A stretch of DNA of 64,000 nt, from assembly GCF_001645125.1 (NCBI RefSeq), contig NZ_LXKA01000221.1, positions 124,001-188,000 of the forward strand, read 5' to 3'. This document shows, one piece after another, positions 34,575 through 43,633 of this stretch. This stretch comes from Paraburkholderia ginsengiterrae (GTDB taxonomy: Bacteria; Pseudomonadota; Gammaproteobacteria; Burkholderiales; Burkholderiaceae). The position numbers and the translations under genes were made by a program. Position 1 is the stretch's first letter, and the number at the start of each line of letters is the position of its first letter. The notes below the pieces were generated by a model, which was given only the letters and a program-made list of their open reading frames with translations, was not told the DNA's origin and ran no database searches.

Positions 34575-36503
34575 ATGAAACGAATCTGTGCCGCACTCCT
34601 TGTGGCAGTGCTGAGCGCGGCTATTGCGTCGGAATGTCAGGGGCAGTACACGACTGACTGGATAGCGAATACGTTTGGGACTAACGCCACGCACGTAGGT
34701 AACGCCGCGCGTTCGATGTGGGTCGCACCAGAAGGCACCATCTACACTGCTTCCATGTGGGATGAGAACGAAGGTGGCATTGCGATCTACAAGAACGGTG
34801 CTAATGCGGGCAGCATCGGCGCGCACGGCGAGCCGCAGGGCTCGGCGATTACCGGCAATGCGACGTACCTTTGGGCTCCCCGCCAATTCGGCCGTGTCAA
34901 CGGCGTCTTCGTGAACGGGTCGGTCTTCCGCTATATCCGCGCGACTGGTGTGAACGACCAGCAGATTCAGGTCAGCGCTGACACCACCGAGCGGCGCGCA
35001 GACGTCATCACCGGCATCGCTACATGGGGCCAATACTGGGCCGCATCTGATCATCCAGGCAACCGCGTCCGCCTCTACAAAACCGACGGCACCTGGGTCC
35101 TCGACATCCCCGTGACCGATCCTGGCGCCATTGCCTTTGACCGTAACGGCAACCTGGTCATCGCGCAAGAGACCGAAGGCGCACTCCAGCGCTTCAAGCT
35201 CTCCGGCCAGTCCCTTGGCACAGTCACCCTCGCCGCAGGCGTCCAGCCTCACGCCCTCTACTTCGACCCGACGACCCAGTACCTGTGGATCGGCGACGTC
35301 GGGCCAGACCAACAGGTCAAGATCTACGACACGCGCACTTATACGCAGGTCTCAACCTTCGGCATCAAGGGTGGGTACCTGGACGCAACCACTGGAACCA
35401 AAGGCCAGGTAGGCAGCTTGCGCTTTGCTCGAATCGATGGCATTGGGCGAGACTCTGCGGGCAACACCTACATCCTCTCCCAGCCCTGGGGCGGCAGCTG
35501 GGACAACGGACGAACAGGAGGCACGGACATCTATGCGTACGGTTCGACTGGAGCACTTAAGTACAGGTTGCTGGCGCTGAATTTTGAAGCTATTGGAGCG
35601 CCGGACCCAGCGGCAGATGCTGGAATTTTCTACAGTGGCGTCAACGTCTACAGTGGTACGGGTGGTGCAAACTGGTCCTTCGTCGCCAATACGGTTGATC
35701 CCTTCACCTACCCCGACGATCAGCGACTGAACTCGACTACCTACCCCGGCCGCGGCTTGCACTTCGGCATGATTGCGAGCGCAGGAACAAACAGGGTGCT
35801 GGTCGCCACTGACCAGAACCCCGACGGCTTCTATTTCTTCCACTTCGACCCGGCCCAAGGCTATATCGCCGTTCCGGACGGGGCATTGCCGGGCACGCAA
35901 TTTAATGCCACTGCGCGGGTCCGCAACGGCTTCTGCCTCGACAGCAGGGGCGACGTGTGGGCGGGCCTGGACAAGACGAACCAGATCTGGCACTGGCCCC
36001 TCACAGGGTTCGATGCTAACGGCAAACCGTCATGGGGAGCGCCTTTGACTGTGGCGACTCCTGCGTCGATCGGCGACCTGAGCCGCATCATTTACCTGCC
36101 AGAAAGCGACACGATGATTCTCGGGCAACGCATCACGGGCAGCACGGACTGGACCGGCATCGGAACCCGCGTAGAGGTCTATCACGGTTGGCTCGCTGGC
36201 AACACGACCAACCCCAATCCGGTAATCACCCTCTCCAGTGCGAACCCGAAGTCCCTCACCGCTGCTGGCAACTACCTGTTCGTTGGCTACGTCCACACTG
36301 TGCCCAACATCGACGCCTTCAATCTGACGTCGGGCAGCCTGGACAACACATTCACCAACAGCAACCCCAGCAACGTGTACGTCGGCAATGATGTGGATTC
36401 AATGTACGGGCTGAGATCGGTGCTGCGTTCGAACGGTGAGTATGTTGTGACCAAGGACGACTACAACGGCACCAGCATCGTTGTTTATCGTTGGACTCCT
36501 TGA
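34575..36503 (+). CDS. Exported beta-propeller-like protein of unknown function
   Basis: A 642-residue protein. The signal peptide is clear (MKRICAALLVAVLSAAIASE, with cleavage after about residue 20-24). The mature part is made of repeating segments of the NHL/YncE type: GAIAFDRNGNLVIAQE, HALYFDPTTQYLWIGDVGPD, IDGIGRDSAGNTYILSQPWG and NGFCLDSRGDVWAGLDKTNQ. It is rich in Asn, Gly and Thr, with few Cys. GGAGG lies 6 bases before the ATG at 34575. By eye the codon choice (more AAC, ACC and A/T-rich codons) differs from the very GC-rich neighbours. It stands alone between degenerate regions, so it was probably acquired. Ligand and location beyond export (periplasm or surface) are unknown. Confidence 0.75.
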   Translation: MKRICAALLVAVLSAAIASECQGQYTTDWIANTFGTNATHVGNAARSMWVAPEGTIYTASMWDENEGGIAIYKNGANAGSIGAHGEPQGSAITGNATYLWAPRQFGRVNGVFVNGSVFRYIRATGVNDQQIQVSADTTERRADVITGIATWGQYWAASDHPGNRVRLYKTDGTWVLDIPVTDPGAIAFDRNGNLVIAQETEGALQRFKLSGQSLGTVTLAAGVQPHALYFDPTTQYLWIGDVGPDQQVKIYDTRTYTQVSTFGIKGGYLDATTGTKGQVGSLRFARIDGIGRDSAGNTYILSQPWGGSWDNGRTGGTDIYAYGSTGALKYRLLALNFEAIGAPDPAADAGIFYSGVNVYSGTGGANWSFVANTVDPFTYPDDQRLNSTTYPGRGLHFGMIASAGTNRVLVATDQNPDGFYFFHFDPAQGYIAVPDGALPGTQFNATARVRNGFCLDSRGDVWAGLDKTNQIWHWPLTGFDANGKPSWGAPLTVATPASIGDLSRIIYLPESDTMILGQRITGSTDWTGIGTRVEVYHGWLAGNTTNPNPVITLSSANPKSLTAAGNYLFVGYVHTVPNIDAFNLTSGSLDNTFTNSNPSNVYVGNDVDSMYGLRSVLRSNGEYVVTKDDYNGTSIVVYRWTP

Positions 36504-36861
36504 TCACCCATGTCTGTCGTACCTACTCTCCCGGCCTCAGACTGGCAATCTTGCAAACGATAGCGAGCAGACAACGGCGCGTTGCCAATGAATCATTGAC
36601 CGATGAACGGTGAAACCCGCAGTGGAACCGCGTCCGTCACATGTCAGCCTGCAAGCGGACCGTCGCGACATTTGCTCGAGTGGCGGAATCTGGCCGACCC
36701 CGGTCCGATGCAGAACTGGCGATGAGAGGCCATCGTCGACCCGGCTGCATCCGACAGAAGCCGACTCTCAAGGGACATTCGTATCGTTCGGACGCGGACA
36801 TTCTGCGCGGCCAAGACGTGCGACCCTATGCATGGTTTGTTACCGATGTTCGAGGTTACCA
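36504..36861. other. Intergenic region with degenerate repeat-like sequence
   Basis: No supported gene. The segment around 36680-36720 (GCGGAATCTGGCCGACCCCGG, shown only in part here) resembles the degenerate TGGCCGA-containing intergenic repeats better preserved at 37177-37220 and 40879-40922. Confidence 0.4.
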
Positions 36862-37134
36862 ATGGCTGAGAACGACGAAGGCAAGATGAGCGCGATTGAG
36901 AAAGCCGCATTGAACACGCTTGCAATTGGCGTCGGGATTCTCGTCGCATTCGTTATCTGGGGTGCACTGTTTAACTTGCTCACGTATCACAGCCTCTTCC
37001 AGCCACGGCATCCCGTGGCTGACGGTGTCGTCCTCGGCGGGGGATTTATGCTGATCGCGACGCTTCCGGCTTTGATTATTTTGCTGCCCATGTGTGTAAT
37101 CGCAAGTCTCCGGCTCTTTCAAAAATTGCGATGA
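36862..37134 (+). CDS. Small two-helix membrane protein, unknown
   Basis: A 90-residue protein. After a short charged start (MAENDEGKMSAIEKAAL) come two hydrophobic helices, about 18-40 (LAIGVGILVAFVIWGALFNL) and 55-82 (GVVLGGGFMLIATLPALIIL). Basic residues follow at the end. GAGG lies 6 bases before the ATG. I do not recognise the family. It sits alone in the accessory region, just before a copy of the dispersed repeat. Confidence 0.6.
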   Translation: MAENDEGKMSAIEKAALNTLAIGVGILVAFVIWGALFNLLTYHSLFQPRHPVADGVVLGGGFMLIATLPALIILLPMCVIASLRLFQKLR

Positions 37135-37169
37135 CAAGGTAGCCGGACGCGTGCCGCGCTCGGGCAACG

Positions 37170-37220
37170 GCAGATCGTCGACGATCTGCGAAGTGTTAAC
37201 GGATGTCCGTTCCTGGCCGA
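37170..37220. repeat. Dispersed intergenic repeat, copy 1, with 20-bp palindrome
   Basis: GCAGATCGTCGACGATCTGC (37170-37189) is a perfect palindrome. From its GTCGACGATC half (37177-37186), 17 unmatched bases lead to TGTCCGTTCCTGGCCGA (37204-37220). Both blocks recur at the same spacing at 40879-40922. Confidence 0.7.
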
Positions 37221-37324
37221 CATCTGCCGATAAAGGATGACCCTTTTCAAACAGTGGGCGGGTGTATTCTGCGGTCGTATGCACGCCATTTCGCCGACGT
37301 CGGCGCTCATTGTTTGGAGAAGCG

Positions 37325-37777
37325 ATGAACATCAGCGCACACAAGCCTTGCACTCCCAACTGCCAACTGGTGCAAGCTGGCCCACAGTTCGAGGGGAAGC
37401 AAGGGCTGACCTATGCGGTAGGTATCTCATCTGAAAGTGTGGGATCGAAGCATGTGCATCTTCAGCTAGCAACAATTCCGCCGGCTGCCAGGGCCAAAGC
37501 GCATCTCCATGCGGAGCATGAGACCGCCATCTATCAGCTGAGCGGCATCTCGGGGTGCTGGTATGGCGAAAGATTGGAGCACCATGCGGTGGTTCGGGCC
37601 GGAGATTTCTTCTACATCCCCGCAGGGGTCCCGCATGTTCCGTACAACGCGAGCGCGGATGAGCCTTGCGTCGCGGTAATCGCCCGAACCGATCCCAACG
37701 AACAGGAAAGCGTCACGATGCGGCCGGATCTTGATGCCTTACCTGACTGGCCGAGCGTTCTGCCTTCCCCGCTCTAA
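37325..37777 (+). CDS. Cupin-domain protein
   Basis: A 150-residue single-domain cupin. The first motif is visible as AKAHLHAEHETAIYQLSG (His, His, Glu metal ligands) and the second as GDFFYIPAGVPHVPYN. Cupins with these ligands bind a metal and may be dioxygenases, isomerases or binding proteins; nothing more specific is readable. The N-terminus holds two Cys (KPCTPNC). GGAGAAG precedes the ATG at 37325, which is preferred to the in-frame ATG at 37262. Confidence 0.85.
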   Translation: MNISAHKPCTPNCQLVQAGPQFEGKQGLTYAVGISSESVGSKHVHLQLATIPPAARAKAHLHAEHETAIYQLSGISGCWYGERLEHHAVVRAGDFFYIPAGVPHVPYNASADEPCVAVIARTDPNEQESVTMRPDLDALPDWPSVLPSPL

Positions 37778-38102
37778 TTGAGCTGAGTGCAACGGAGCAG
37801 TTGCGCCATGACGCGTCATCATGTCGTGGCTGAACAGGACACGCTAGCATCGCAAACCTCGCATGCCGTGTGAAGGCATGCGGCCCAGTTCGACCCCTAG
37901 GTGCCGTTCGACCCGGCAACATGTCAACGGCAGCTTTTAGAATTCCAACGGCCATCCATGAGCCGGGAGCGGCCGGCAGGTTCTCAGATTTTTTCTGGTT
38001 GGCGAGCGCACGGTTTTGGTGACTCGACTATGATGATCTGGTAACGGCCTCGATTCCGCAGCAATACTGAAAGATCTCCAAACGGCGATTATGGGAGGCG
38101 CA
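37778..38102. other. Intergenic region with one hairpin
   Basis: No gene seen. CGCATGCC-GTGTGAA-GGCATGCG (37860-37882) is a perfect 8-bp stem after the cupin gene, without a T-run. A possible promoter for the next gene lies near 38010-38040 (TTTTTCTGG, TATGATG), not well formed. Confidence 0.4.
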
Positions 38103-38507
38103 ATGAGCGAGCAACAAAACGTTCAACTGGTGCAGCAGGCATACGATGCTTTCAGCAAAGCCGATATCGATGGCGTCCTGAAAACGCTCGCTGATAATGT
38201 CGACTGGTTCATACCTGGGCCTACAGAGATCATCCCATTCGCTGGTAGAAGGCACGGCCCTCAGGAGGTCGCGGAATTCTTCAGTGCGCTTGCTGCGACT
38301 CAGACTGCCGAACGGTTCGAACCTGTCGATTTTATTGCCAGCGAAGACAAGGTCGTCGTGCTTGGGGTGCAGCGCTGGCGCGTAAATTCCACTGGCATTA
38401 CGTATGAAGATGAGTGGGCTCACGTCTTCACGATCGAAAACGGAAGAATCACGAAATTCAAGGAATACCACGACACGGCGGCTGAAGCGGCGGCCCATCG
38501 GCCATAG
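38103..38507 (+). CDS. SnoaL-like (NTF2-fold) protein
   Basis: A 134-residue protein with the SnoaL-type ketosteroid-isomerase fold: NVQLVQQAYDAFSKADIDGV, LADNVDWFIPGP, HGPQEVAEFFSAL and DEWAHVFTIENGRITKFKEY. These proteins are small-molecule binding or isomerising enzymes, often induced under stress. GGGAGG lies 5 bases before the ATG at 38103. There is no operon partner. Confidence 0.85.
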   Translation: MSEQQNVQLVQQAYDAFSKADIDGVLKTLADNVDWFIPGPTEIIPFAGRRHGPQEVAEFFSALAATQTAERFEPVDFIASEDKVVVLGVQRWRVNSTGITYEDEWAHVFTIENGRITKFKEYHDTAAEAAAHRP

Positions 38508-39235
38508 AAATATTGGCCTACATTGATTGAAGCCCATGCAACGTTCAGCGGCCGCGAGTCTGGCCCTCATGTCGGTTTTCTTAGGCACCACCAGCGGCGA
38601 CGTGCATCGATCCGCAACATAACCTCCCGCACGCGCCAGAAGCCTCGTGTGGATCGCCACAACGCTTCGCTCAACAAATATCGCGCTCGGGTCATTCTCT
38701 CTCGTCAAAGGCCCGCCCGTTGCACCACTAGCCCGCTTTTCGCGTGGGACAGATCTGGATGCCGAATTCGGCCCTGGCCCGGCGATCGAGCGCCCCGCAG
38801 AAGGCTATCCACCTGCGCCTCCTGCATCGCACTACACGCGTGGTGAACATGTCTTCATGCTGAAGTCCAGGTAATCGAATATCGCCAAGAGAACTGGTAG
38901 CTGATACAGGCGGATCGTCGCTGAGTGAACGCCAAGGTCGATGACCGCCCCAAAACAACAATGACCGCTCTCGGGCCCGACCAGTTGTTCCAACGACGGA
39001 GCGCCAGCGGTAGCGTAGTGCCGCTCTTGGCCGGCTGCGGTCTTCCAGTTCGAGGTGGGCGGCCGTCGTTTCACGGGCCAACGCGCCGGATTCCTCGCCC
39101 ATCGCGGAGTCCGGCGAATCATTGGCGGCAGGAGAATGCCAGTCAAACCCGCAAAGCCAGGCTTTATCAACATTCTCTATCCAGCGCGTGCCGCCATGTG
39201 TCTTGCGCTGGAATGGCGACGCGTATCGGCGCTTC
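38508..39235. other. Long region without a supported gene
   Basis: Frames on both strands are short or shadow-like. Around 38950-39130 the text (GACCGCTCTCGGGCCCGACC and similar) looks like degenerate copies of the GACCG/TGGCCGA intergenic repeat family. Probably decayed accessory DNA. Confidence 0.4.
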
Positions 39236-39487
39236 TTAGTGCAGCGTGTAAAGTGTCTGCGGCCCCTCGACATAGAGGGTCATGGCGACCTTCAGGATCT
39301 CATTGCGATGCCGGTCGAAGGAGGCCAGCACCCCTGCTTCGTCAGAACCAAGCGCGGAGTCGAAATTCTTCAGTACACGGTCTTCCACAAAGAAGGTAAT
39401 CTCGCGTGCGTTGTCGTACCCCCAGAACCACACGCCATGCCTGGTCCCATCATAGCTGCGGCTGGGGTTAGAAAAACTGAGTGCCAT
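39236..39487 (-). CDS. DUF1488-like small protein
   Basis: An 83-residue protein beginning MALSFSNPSRSYDGTRHGVW, then ITFFVEDRVLKNF and a helical middle (VLASFDRHRNEILKVAMTLY). This is the DUF1488 pattern, a family of small cytoplasmic proteins of unknown function common in Burkholderiales. It may belong with the two small minus-strand genes upstream (39556 and 39984). Confidence 0.75.
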   Translation of the reverse strand: MALSFSNPSRSYDGTRHGVWFWGYDNAREITFFVEDRVLKNFDSALGSDEAGVLASFDRHRNEILKVAMTLYVEGPQTLYTLH

Positions 39488-39555
39488 GTGTCGTCCTTCC
39501 TTCTACGCCCTTGATGGACCGGGTGCACGCTCACTACCACCGCGGAGCGCTCCCG

Positions 39556-39873
39556 CTAGTGCGTATCGCCCTTCATGCTCTCGGCTTCCATCGCGGCATG
39601 CAATTCCTCGTACGCCTCGATTGGCTCCATGTCCTGATCGACGAACGCGGCTGCGCGCTCTGCGGCGGTCAAAGCGTCGCCCACGATGTCGCTCTGGCTG
39701 TCGTCCTCGGTACTCGGCGGCACCAGCATGTCCTCAAGCATCCCGCGCAGCTCGGGGGTATTCCATGGCTTGCCCAGCTTGGCCTTCCTGTTCAGGTAGT
39801 GACGAATTTCGGAGTCTTGCTCGGCCGTGAGCGGAAGCCCGTGAAAAGTGGGGTCGGAGTTGTGATGGATCAT
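39556..39873 (-). CDS. Conserved small hypothetical protein
   Basis: A 105-residue acidic helical protein: LTAEQDSEIRHYLNRKAKLG, KPWNTPELRGMLEDML, AAERAAAFVDQDMEPIEAYE. No membrane segment or signal is seen. I do not recognise a named domain; its composition and position next to the DUF1488 gene suggest a Burkholderiales-specific small protein. The start at 39873 is preceded by GGGAGG on the minus strand. Confidence 0.65.
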   Translation of the reverse strand: MIHHNSDPTFHGLPLTAEQDSEIRHYLNRKAKLGKPWNTPELRGMLEDMLVPPSTEDDSQSDIVGDALTAAERAAAFVDQDMEPIEAYEELHAAMEAESMKGDTH

Positions 39874-39983
39874 GATGCGCCTCCCGAAGTGGTCTGCGCT
39901 TTCAATGTGAAGATATCAATTTCCTGCGGTGAACGTTACAAGTTGCGTGTGATCATTGCGCCGCGTGTCCGCGGCCAACCGAT

Positions 39984-40121
39984 TTACGTCTTCTTCTTGG
40001 CGGCACCTTCGTTTCCAACTCGCGAATGAACCGTGCTGAACGGGGTTGTCGGCACTGACGGCTTTGTAGGCTGCTTGGGCTTTTTCGCTTCGCGAGTGCT
40101 GCGTAGTTGACTTTTGGCCAT
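39984..40121 (-). CDS. Very small basic protein (45 residues)
   Basis: MAKSQLRSTREAKKPKQPTK starts a 45-residue Lys/Pro-rich protein ending GAAKKKT. TAGGAG lies six bases upstream of the ATG at 40121, supporting translation from here rather than from the longer in-frame start at 40253, whose extra residues come from transposase remnant DNA. Similar short basic proteins are common in Burkholderia; function unknown. Confidence 0.65.
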   Translation of the reverse strand: MAKSQLRSTREAKKPKQPTKPSVPTTPFSTVHSRVGNEGAAKKKT

Positions 40122-40204
40122 GGTATTGCTCCTAGTGCGTTGCGTGCCAAGGTGGCATTCCCAGCATACGCGCTTAGAAGCTCTGACAAAACGACTTTCA
40201 CGAC

Positions 40205-40660
40205 TCTTATGAGATGGCGCGAGCAGATGATGCAGCAAGCGGGAAGGCTTCATGAATGATGGCCGGTTTCTCGAAGCAAACTCACAGTTGCTTGAAATTG
40301 CTCAACCAGGCGATCGTCCGTTCGACAACCAGCGGGTCTTGCCAAGGCCGCTGCCGTGCGGCTAGCCCTGGCGGGCGATCTCCGTGGCGATGCCGAAGGC
40401 GTGTAGGGGCTTGCGGTACCTGTCGTGGTTGTATCCGCGATCACTCTGCACAAAGCCGGGCTTGGATAGGGGACGACCACGTTGCCACGGATCGGAGGAA
40501 TCGCCTTGATCAGCGGCAGCAGTTCGGTGACGTCGTTGCGGGTGGCGCCAGTCAGGATCAGTGCCAGTAGAATGCAGTTCGCATCCGTCAGGAGGTGGCG
40601 CTTTGTACTCGCACGATCGGTGGCGTTGGGTCCTGTTTTGAGCTGCACAACGGCGTGCGC
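40205..40660 (-). pseudogene. IS5-family transposase remnant, frameshifted
   Basis: Reading the minus strand, one frame gives TGPNATDRASTKRHLLTDAN and LILTGATRNDVTELLPLIKA, IPPIRG. The sense then moves to another frame (GRPLSKPGFVQSDRGYNHDR, HAFGIATEIARQG, stop). It returns as GLGKTR, LVVERTIAWLSNFKQL, stop, VCFEKPAIIHEAF. These are the DDE-transposase segments NDVTQLLPL, DRGYDHDKYR and VVERTIAW of IS5-type elements. The N-terminal part is missing, at least two frameshifts and two stops are present, and I see no terminal inverted repeats. It is inactive. Confidence 0.8.
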
Positions 40661-41206
40661 CGGCCGATCGAAATGAGACAGTCTTTCGGTATGGTGACCG
40701 TGGCTTGGCGTGGGAGCTTTTCAACCGTCTGAAATGGCTTTGGCGTGGAGAGCGCGACGCAGCGAGGCGCTATCTGATCAAGCCTGGTAAGGCGACCGAG
40801 GCGTCAGAGGGGAAAGATCGCGAACCGGTACGTGGCTGTACGCCGAATTCCACGCGGCGTGCGCCGCGCTGGAAAATTGTCGACGATCCTCCTTACTGTC
40901 GCGATTGTCCGTTCCTGGCCGAACCCGGTCCGACGTTGAGCCGCCGACGTGGCTGCCAGCTATCGTGCCACATCGGGTAAAAAGCGCCCCTACCGGTCGT
41001 CGCCGGAACCGATGGCGATGGCAGATGCTGGCGGGAAACCGGTCAACTGGATGCTCCGCCAGGAAAGACTTCCATCTTCCCTCCGACGGATACACGCTGA
41101 ATTGTCGATAAATCGGGTATTCCCAAATCCGCGCAAATCGGTAATCTGCGAGGTTTCAGTGCACGAAAAAGCCTCGCATTCCTGAATGCAACCATTCGGA
41201 TCCTCC
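40661..41206. other. Non-coding stretch after the IS remnant, including repeat copy 2
   Basis: Apart from the repeat at 40879-40922, no gene is supported. Short frames here lack ribosome sites and family features. Confidence 0.4.
40879..40922. repeat. Dispersed intergenic repeat, copy 2
   Basis: GTCGACGATC (40879-40888), 17 bases, then TGTCCGTTCCTGGCCGA (40906-40922): both blocks and the spacing are identical to copy 1 at 37177-37220, while the 17 bases between differ. Confidence 0.7.
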
Positions 41207-41776
41207 ATGACTGAGCCTCGCCTGACATTCCTTGACCAGAATGAATGGGAAAACTGGTTGACTCAAAATGGCGGTACCTCGGCCGGGATATGGCTTCGCC
41301 TTGCCAAAAAGGGTGCCGGGCAACCAACCTTGACGTACGAACAGGCACTGGAAAGTGCCCTGTGTCATGGCTGGATCGACGGTCAAAAACAGACTGAAAG
41401 TGAAGAGTACTGGTTGCAACGCTTCACTCGACGCTCCGCAAAAAGTATCTGGTCCAGGCTCAACAAGGACCGGGCCGAAGCGCTGATCGCCGCAGGCAGA
41501 ATGCTTCCTTCTGGCATGCTAGAAATCGAGAAAGCCAAAGAGGATGGCCGCTGGGAGGCTGCCTATACGTCGGCCAGCAACTCGGTCGTGCCGGACGACC
41601 TACAGGCCGCACTGGATGCCAATCCCAAGGCCAGCGCGTTCTTTGCGACACTGAACGGCCGAAACCGCTACGCCATCCTGTTTCGGATACAGAATGCCAA
41701 AAAGCCTGCAACACGGGTGCGCAAGATCGAGGAGTTCATCGGCATGCTGAATCGCGGCGAAACCATTCATCCCTAG
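41207..41776 (+). CDS. YdeI/OmpD-associated family protein
   Basis: A 189-residue cytoplasmic protein of the YdeI group: QNEWENWLTQNGGTSAGIWL, KKGAGQPTLTYEQALESALC, HGWIDGQKQTESEEYWLQRF, TRRSAKSIWSRLNKDRAEAL. YdeI-type proteins are found with stress genes; their activity is not established. Start at 41207 (MTEPRLTF); an in-frame ATG at 41186 is possible. Confidence 0.88.
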   Translation: MTEPRLTFLDQNEWENWLTQNGGTSAGIWLRLAKKGAGQPTLTYEQALESALCHGWIDGQKQTESEEYWLQRFTRRSAKSIWSRLNKDRAEALIAAGRMLPSGMLEIEKAKEDGRWEAAYTSASNSVVPDDLQAALDANPKASAFFATLNGRNRYAILFRIQNAKKPATRVRKIEEFIGMLNRGETIHP

Positions 41777-42099
41777 ACCAGGAAATTCGACAGCCGACGA
41801 AAGTCGCCGGACGATACCGCGCTCAAGGCGGGCAACCTGCAGCGCTCTCCAAGCCTCAGCGCTGCCGAGCGTCACCAACCGTACGCCGAACCCCGCCTAT
41901 ACTAGACACCGGCCGCGTCTACAGCGAGGCGTCGCTGCTGCATGACATGATCCTCGGCGACTGATCGCATCACATGTATGTCGCCGTCAACGTGCTGGCC
42001 TTGTGGGCTAAACGGACATTGGGCACGTTGTCCCCTTGCATGCAAGCCTGCACGGACCGGTGATACATTCTGTTCAGACGCCCACTGAGGAACAGCGAC
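41777..42099. other. Intergenic region before atoE
   Basis: No gene supported. A short readable segment on the plus strand (VYSEASLLHDMILGD, near 41920-41963) may be the tail of something decayed, but I cannot name it. Confidence 0.35.
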
Positions 42100-43551
42100 A
42101 TGCCTTCAAAAAACGACTTGAACGATAAGTTGCAGACGCGAATGGAGGACACGCGCTCCGCCCGTTTCGCGATGGCGTGCGCGGCCTGGGCGGAGAAATG
42201 GTTTCCCGATTCCTGGGTGTTCGCGGTGGCCGGGATCTTTATCGTCGTGGCCGCTGCACTCGCGATCGGTGTGCCGGCGCGGCAAGTCAGCGCCGCGTTC
42301 GGCAAGGGCTTCTGGAGCCTGATTCCGTTCACGATGCAGATGGCGTTCGTCGTGATCGGCGGATACGTGGTGGCGAGCTCCCGGCCGGCCACGCGGCTGA
42401 TCGAGCGCCTCGCGCAGGTGCCGCGCACCGGCCGCACAGCGGTGGCGTGGGTCGCGCTGATCTCGATGATGGCCTCGCTGCTGAACTGGGGGTTGAGCCT
42501 CGTGTTCGGCGGCCTGCTCGTCAAGGCGCTCGCGCGCCGCACCGACATCAAGATGGACTATCGCGCCGCTGGTGCTGCTGCCTACCTCGGCTTGGGCGCC
42601 GTATGGGCGCTCGGCTTGTCGTCGTCCGCCGCGCAGTTGCAGGCCAACAAGGCGAGCCTGCCGTCGTCGCTGCTCGCGATCACCGGCGTGATCCCGTTCA
42701 CCGATACGATCTTCCTGTGGCAGTCCGGCTTGATGCTGCTCATTCTGATCGTGGTGTCTCTCATGATCGCGTACATGACCGCGCCCGGCGAGGCCCACGC
42801 GCGCGACGCCGCGCACTGCGAGGTGGATACGCGCGAAGATGCGCATCATGAGATCGCAAAGCCCACACGCCCCGGCGAGTGGCCGGAGTACAGCCCGGTC
42901 CTGATCATATTCCTTGTGCTGCTCGGCATCGGCTGGATGATCGACGAGTTTTCCACCAAGCCGGCGATCCAGGCGATCTCGGGATTGAACACCTATAACC
43001 TGATTTTCCTGACGGTCGGCGCATTGCTGCACTGGCGCCCGCGCAGTTTCCTGAACGCGGTGGCGCGCGCGGTGCCGACGACCACAGGCGTGCTGATCCA
43101 GTTCCCACTATACGGCTCAATCGCCGCGCTGATGACCGACGTGAAGGACGCAGGCGGGCATACGCTTGCGCATCACGTTTCAACCTTCTTCGTGCAGGTG
43201 GCCTCGCACGACACGTTCGCGCTGCTGATGGGCGTGTATTCCGCAGTGCTCGGCTTCTTCATTCCGTCGGGCGGCGGCAAGTGGATCATCGAGGCGCCGT
43301 ACGTGATGCAGGTGGCCAACGACCTGAAATACCACCTGGGCTGGACGGTGCAGATCTACAACGCCGCCGAGGCGTTGCCGAACCTGATCAACCCGTTCTA
43401 CATGCTGCCGCTCCTGGGCGTGCTAGGCCTGAAGGCGCGCGACCTGATCGGCTTCACGTTCGTGCAGATGCTCGTTCACATTCCGCTCGTGCTGTTCCTG
43501 CTGTGGTTCCTGGGACGGACCTTGCCGTATGTGCCTGCCGTGATCCCGTAA
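42100..43551 (+). CDS. atoE: Short-chain fatty acid transporter, AtoE family
   Basis: A 483-residue inner-membrane protein with about 10-12 hydrophobic helices. AtoE-type segments are visible: WFPDSWVFAVAGIFIVVAAA, FGKGFWSLIPFTMQMAFVVI, GLSSSAAQLQANKASLP and FFIPSGGGKWIIEAPYVMQV. The family imports short-chain fatty acids such as acetoacetate or butyrate. It stands alone here, with no CoA-transferase genes beside it. It converges on cusF, with a strong hairpin between. Confidence 0.92.
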   Translation: MPSKNDLNDKLQTRMEDTRSARFAMACAAWAEKWFPDSWVFAVAGIFIVVAAALAIGVPARQVSAAFGKGFWSLIPFTMQMAFVVIGGYVVASSRPATRLIERLAQVPRTGRTAVAWVALISMMASLLNWGLSLVFGGLLVKALARRTDIKMDYRAAGAAAYLGLGAVWALGLSSSAAQLQANKASLPSSLLAITGVIPFTDTIFLWQSGLMLLILIVVSLMIAYMTAPGEAHARDAAHCEVDTREDAHHEIAKPTRPGEWPEYSPVLIIFLVLLGIGWMIDEFSTKPAIQAISGLNTYNLIFLTVGALLHWRPRSFLNAVARAVPTTTGVLIQFPLYGSIAALMTDVKDAGGHTLAHHVSTFFVQVASHDTFALLMGVYSAVLGFFIPSGGGKWIIEAPYVMQVANDLKYHLGWTVQIYNAAEALPNLINPFYMLPLLGVLGLKARDLIGFTFVQMLVHIPLVLFLLWFLGRTLPYVPAVIP

Positions 43552-43591
43552 GGAGACAGTCCGGGGAAGCGCGCATCGGCTCCTGCTTGCC

Positions 43592-43617
43592 GGCGCGCGG
43601 ACCGAAGTCCGCGCGCC
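43592..43617. terminator. Bidirectional hairpin between atoE and cusF
   Basis: GGCGCGCGGAC-CGAA-GTCCGCGCGCC is an 11-bp perfect stem with a CGAA loop, placed between the convergent stops at 43551 and 43634. There is no long T-run, so termination strength is uncertain. Confidence 0.6.
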
Positions 43618-43633
43618 ATGCGTCAGCACTTCA

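Noticed and set aside
38508-39235. Several overlapping short frames
   Set aside because: None has a ribosome site with a plausible protein; the DNA resembles degenerate repeats.
42106-43032. 308-codon minus-strand frame
   Set aside because: Shadow of atoE; Arg/His-rich without recognisable motifs.
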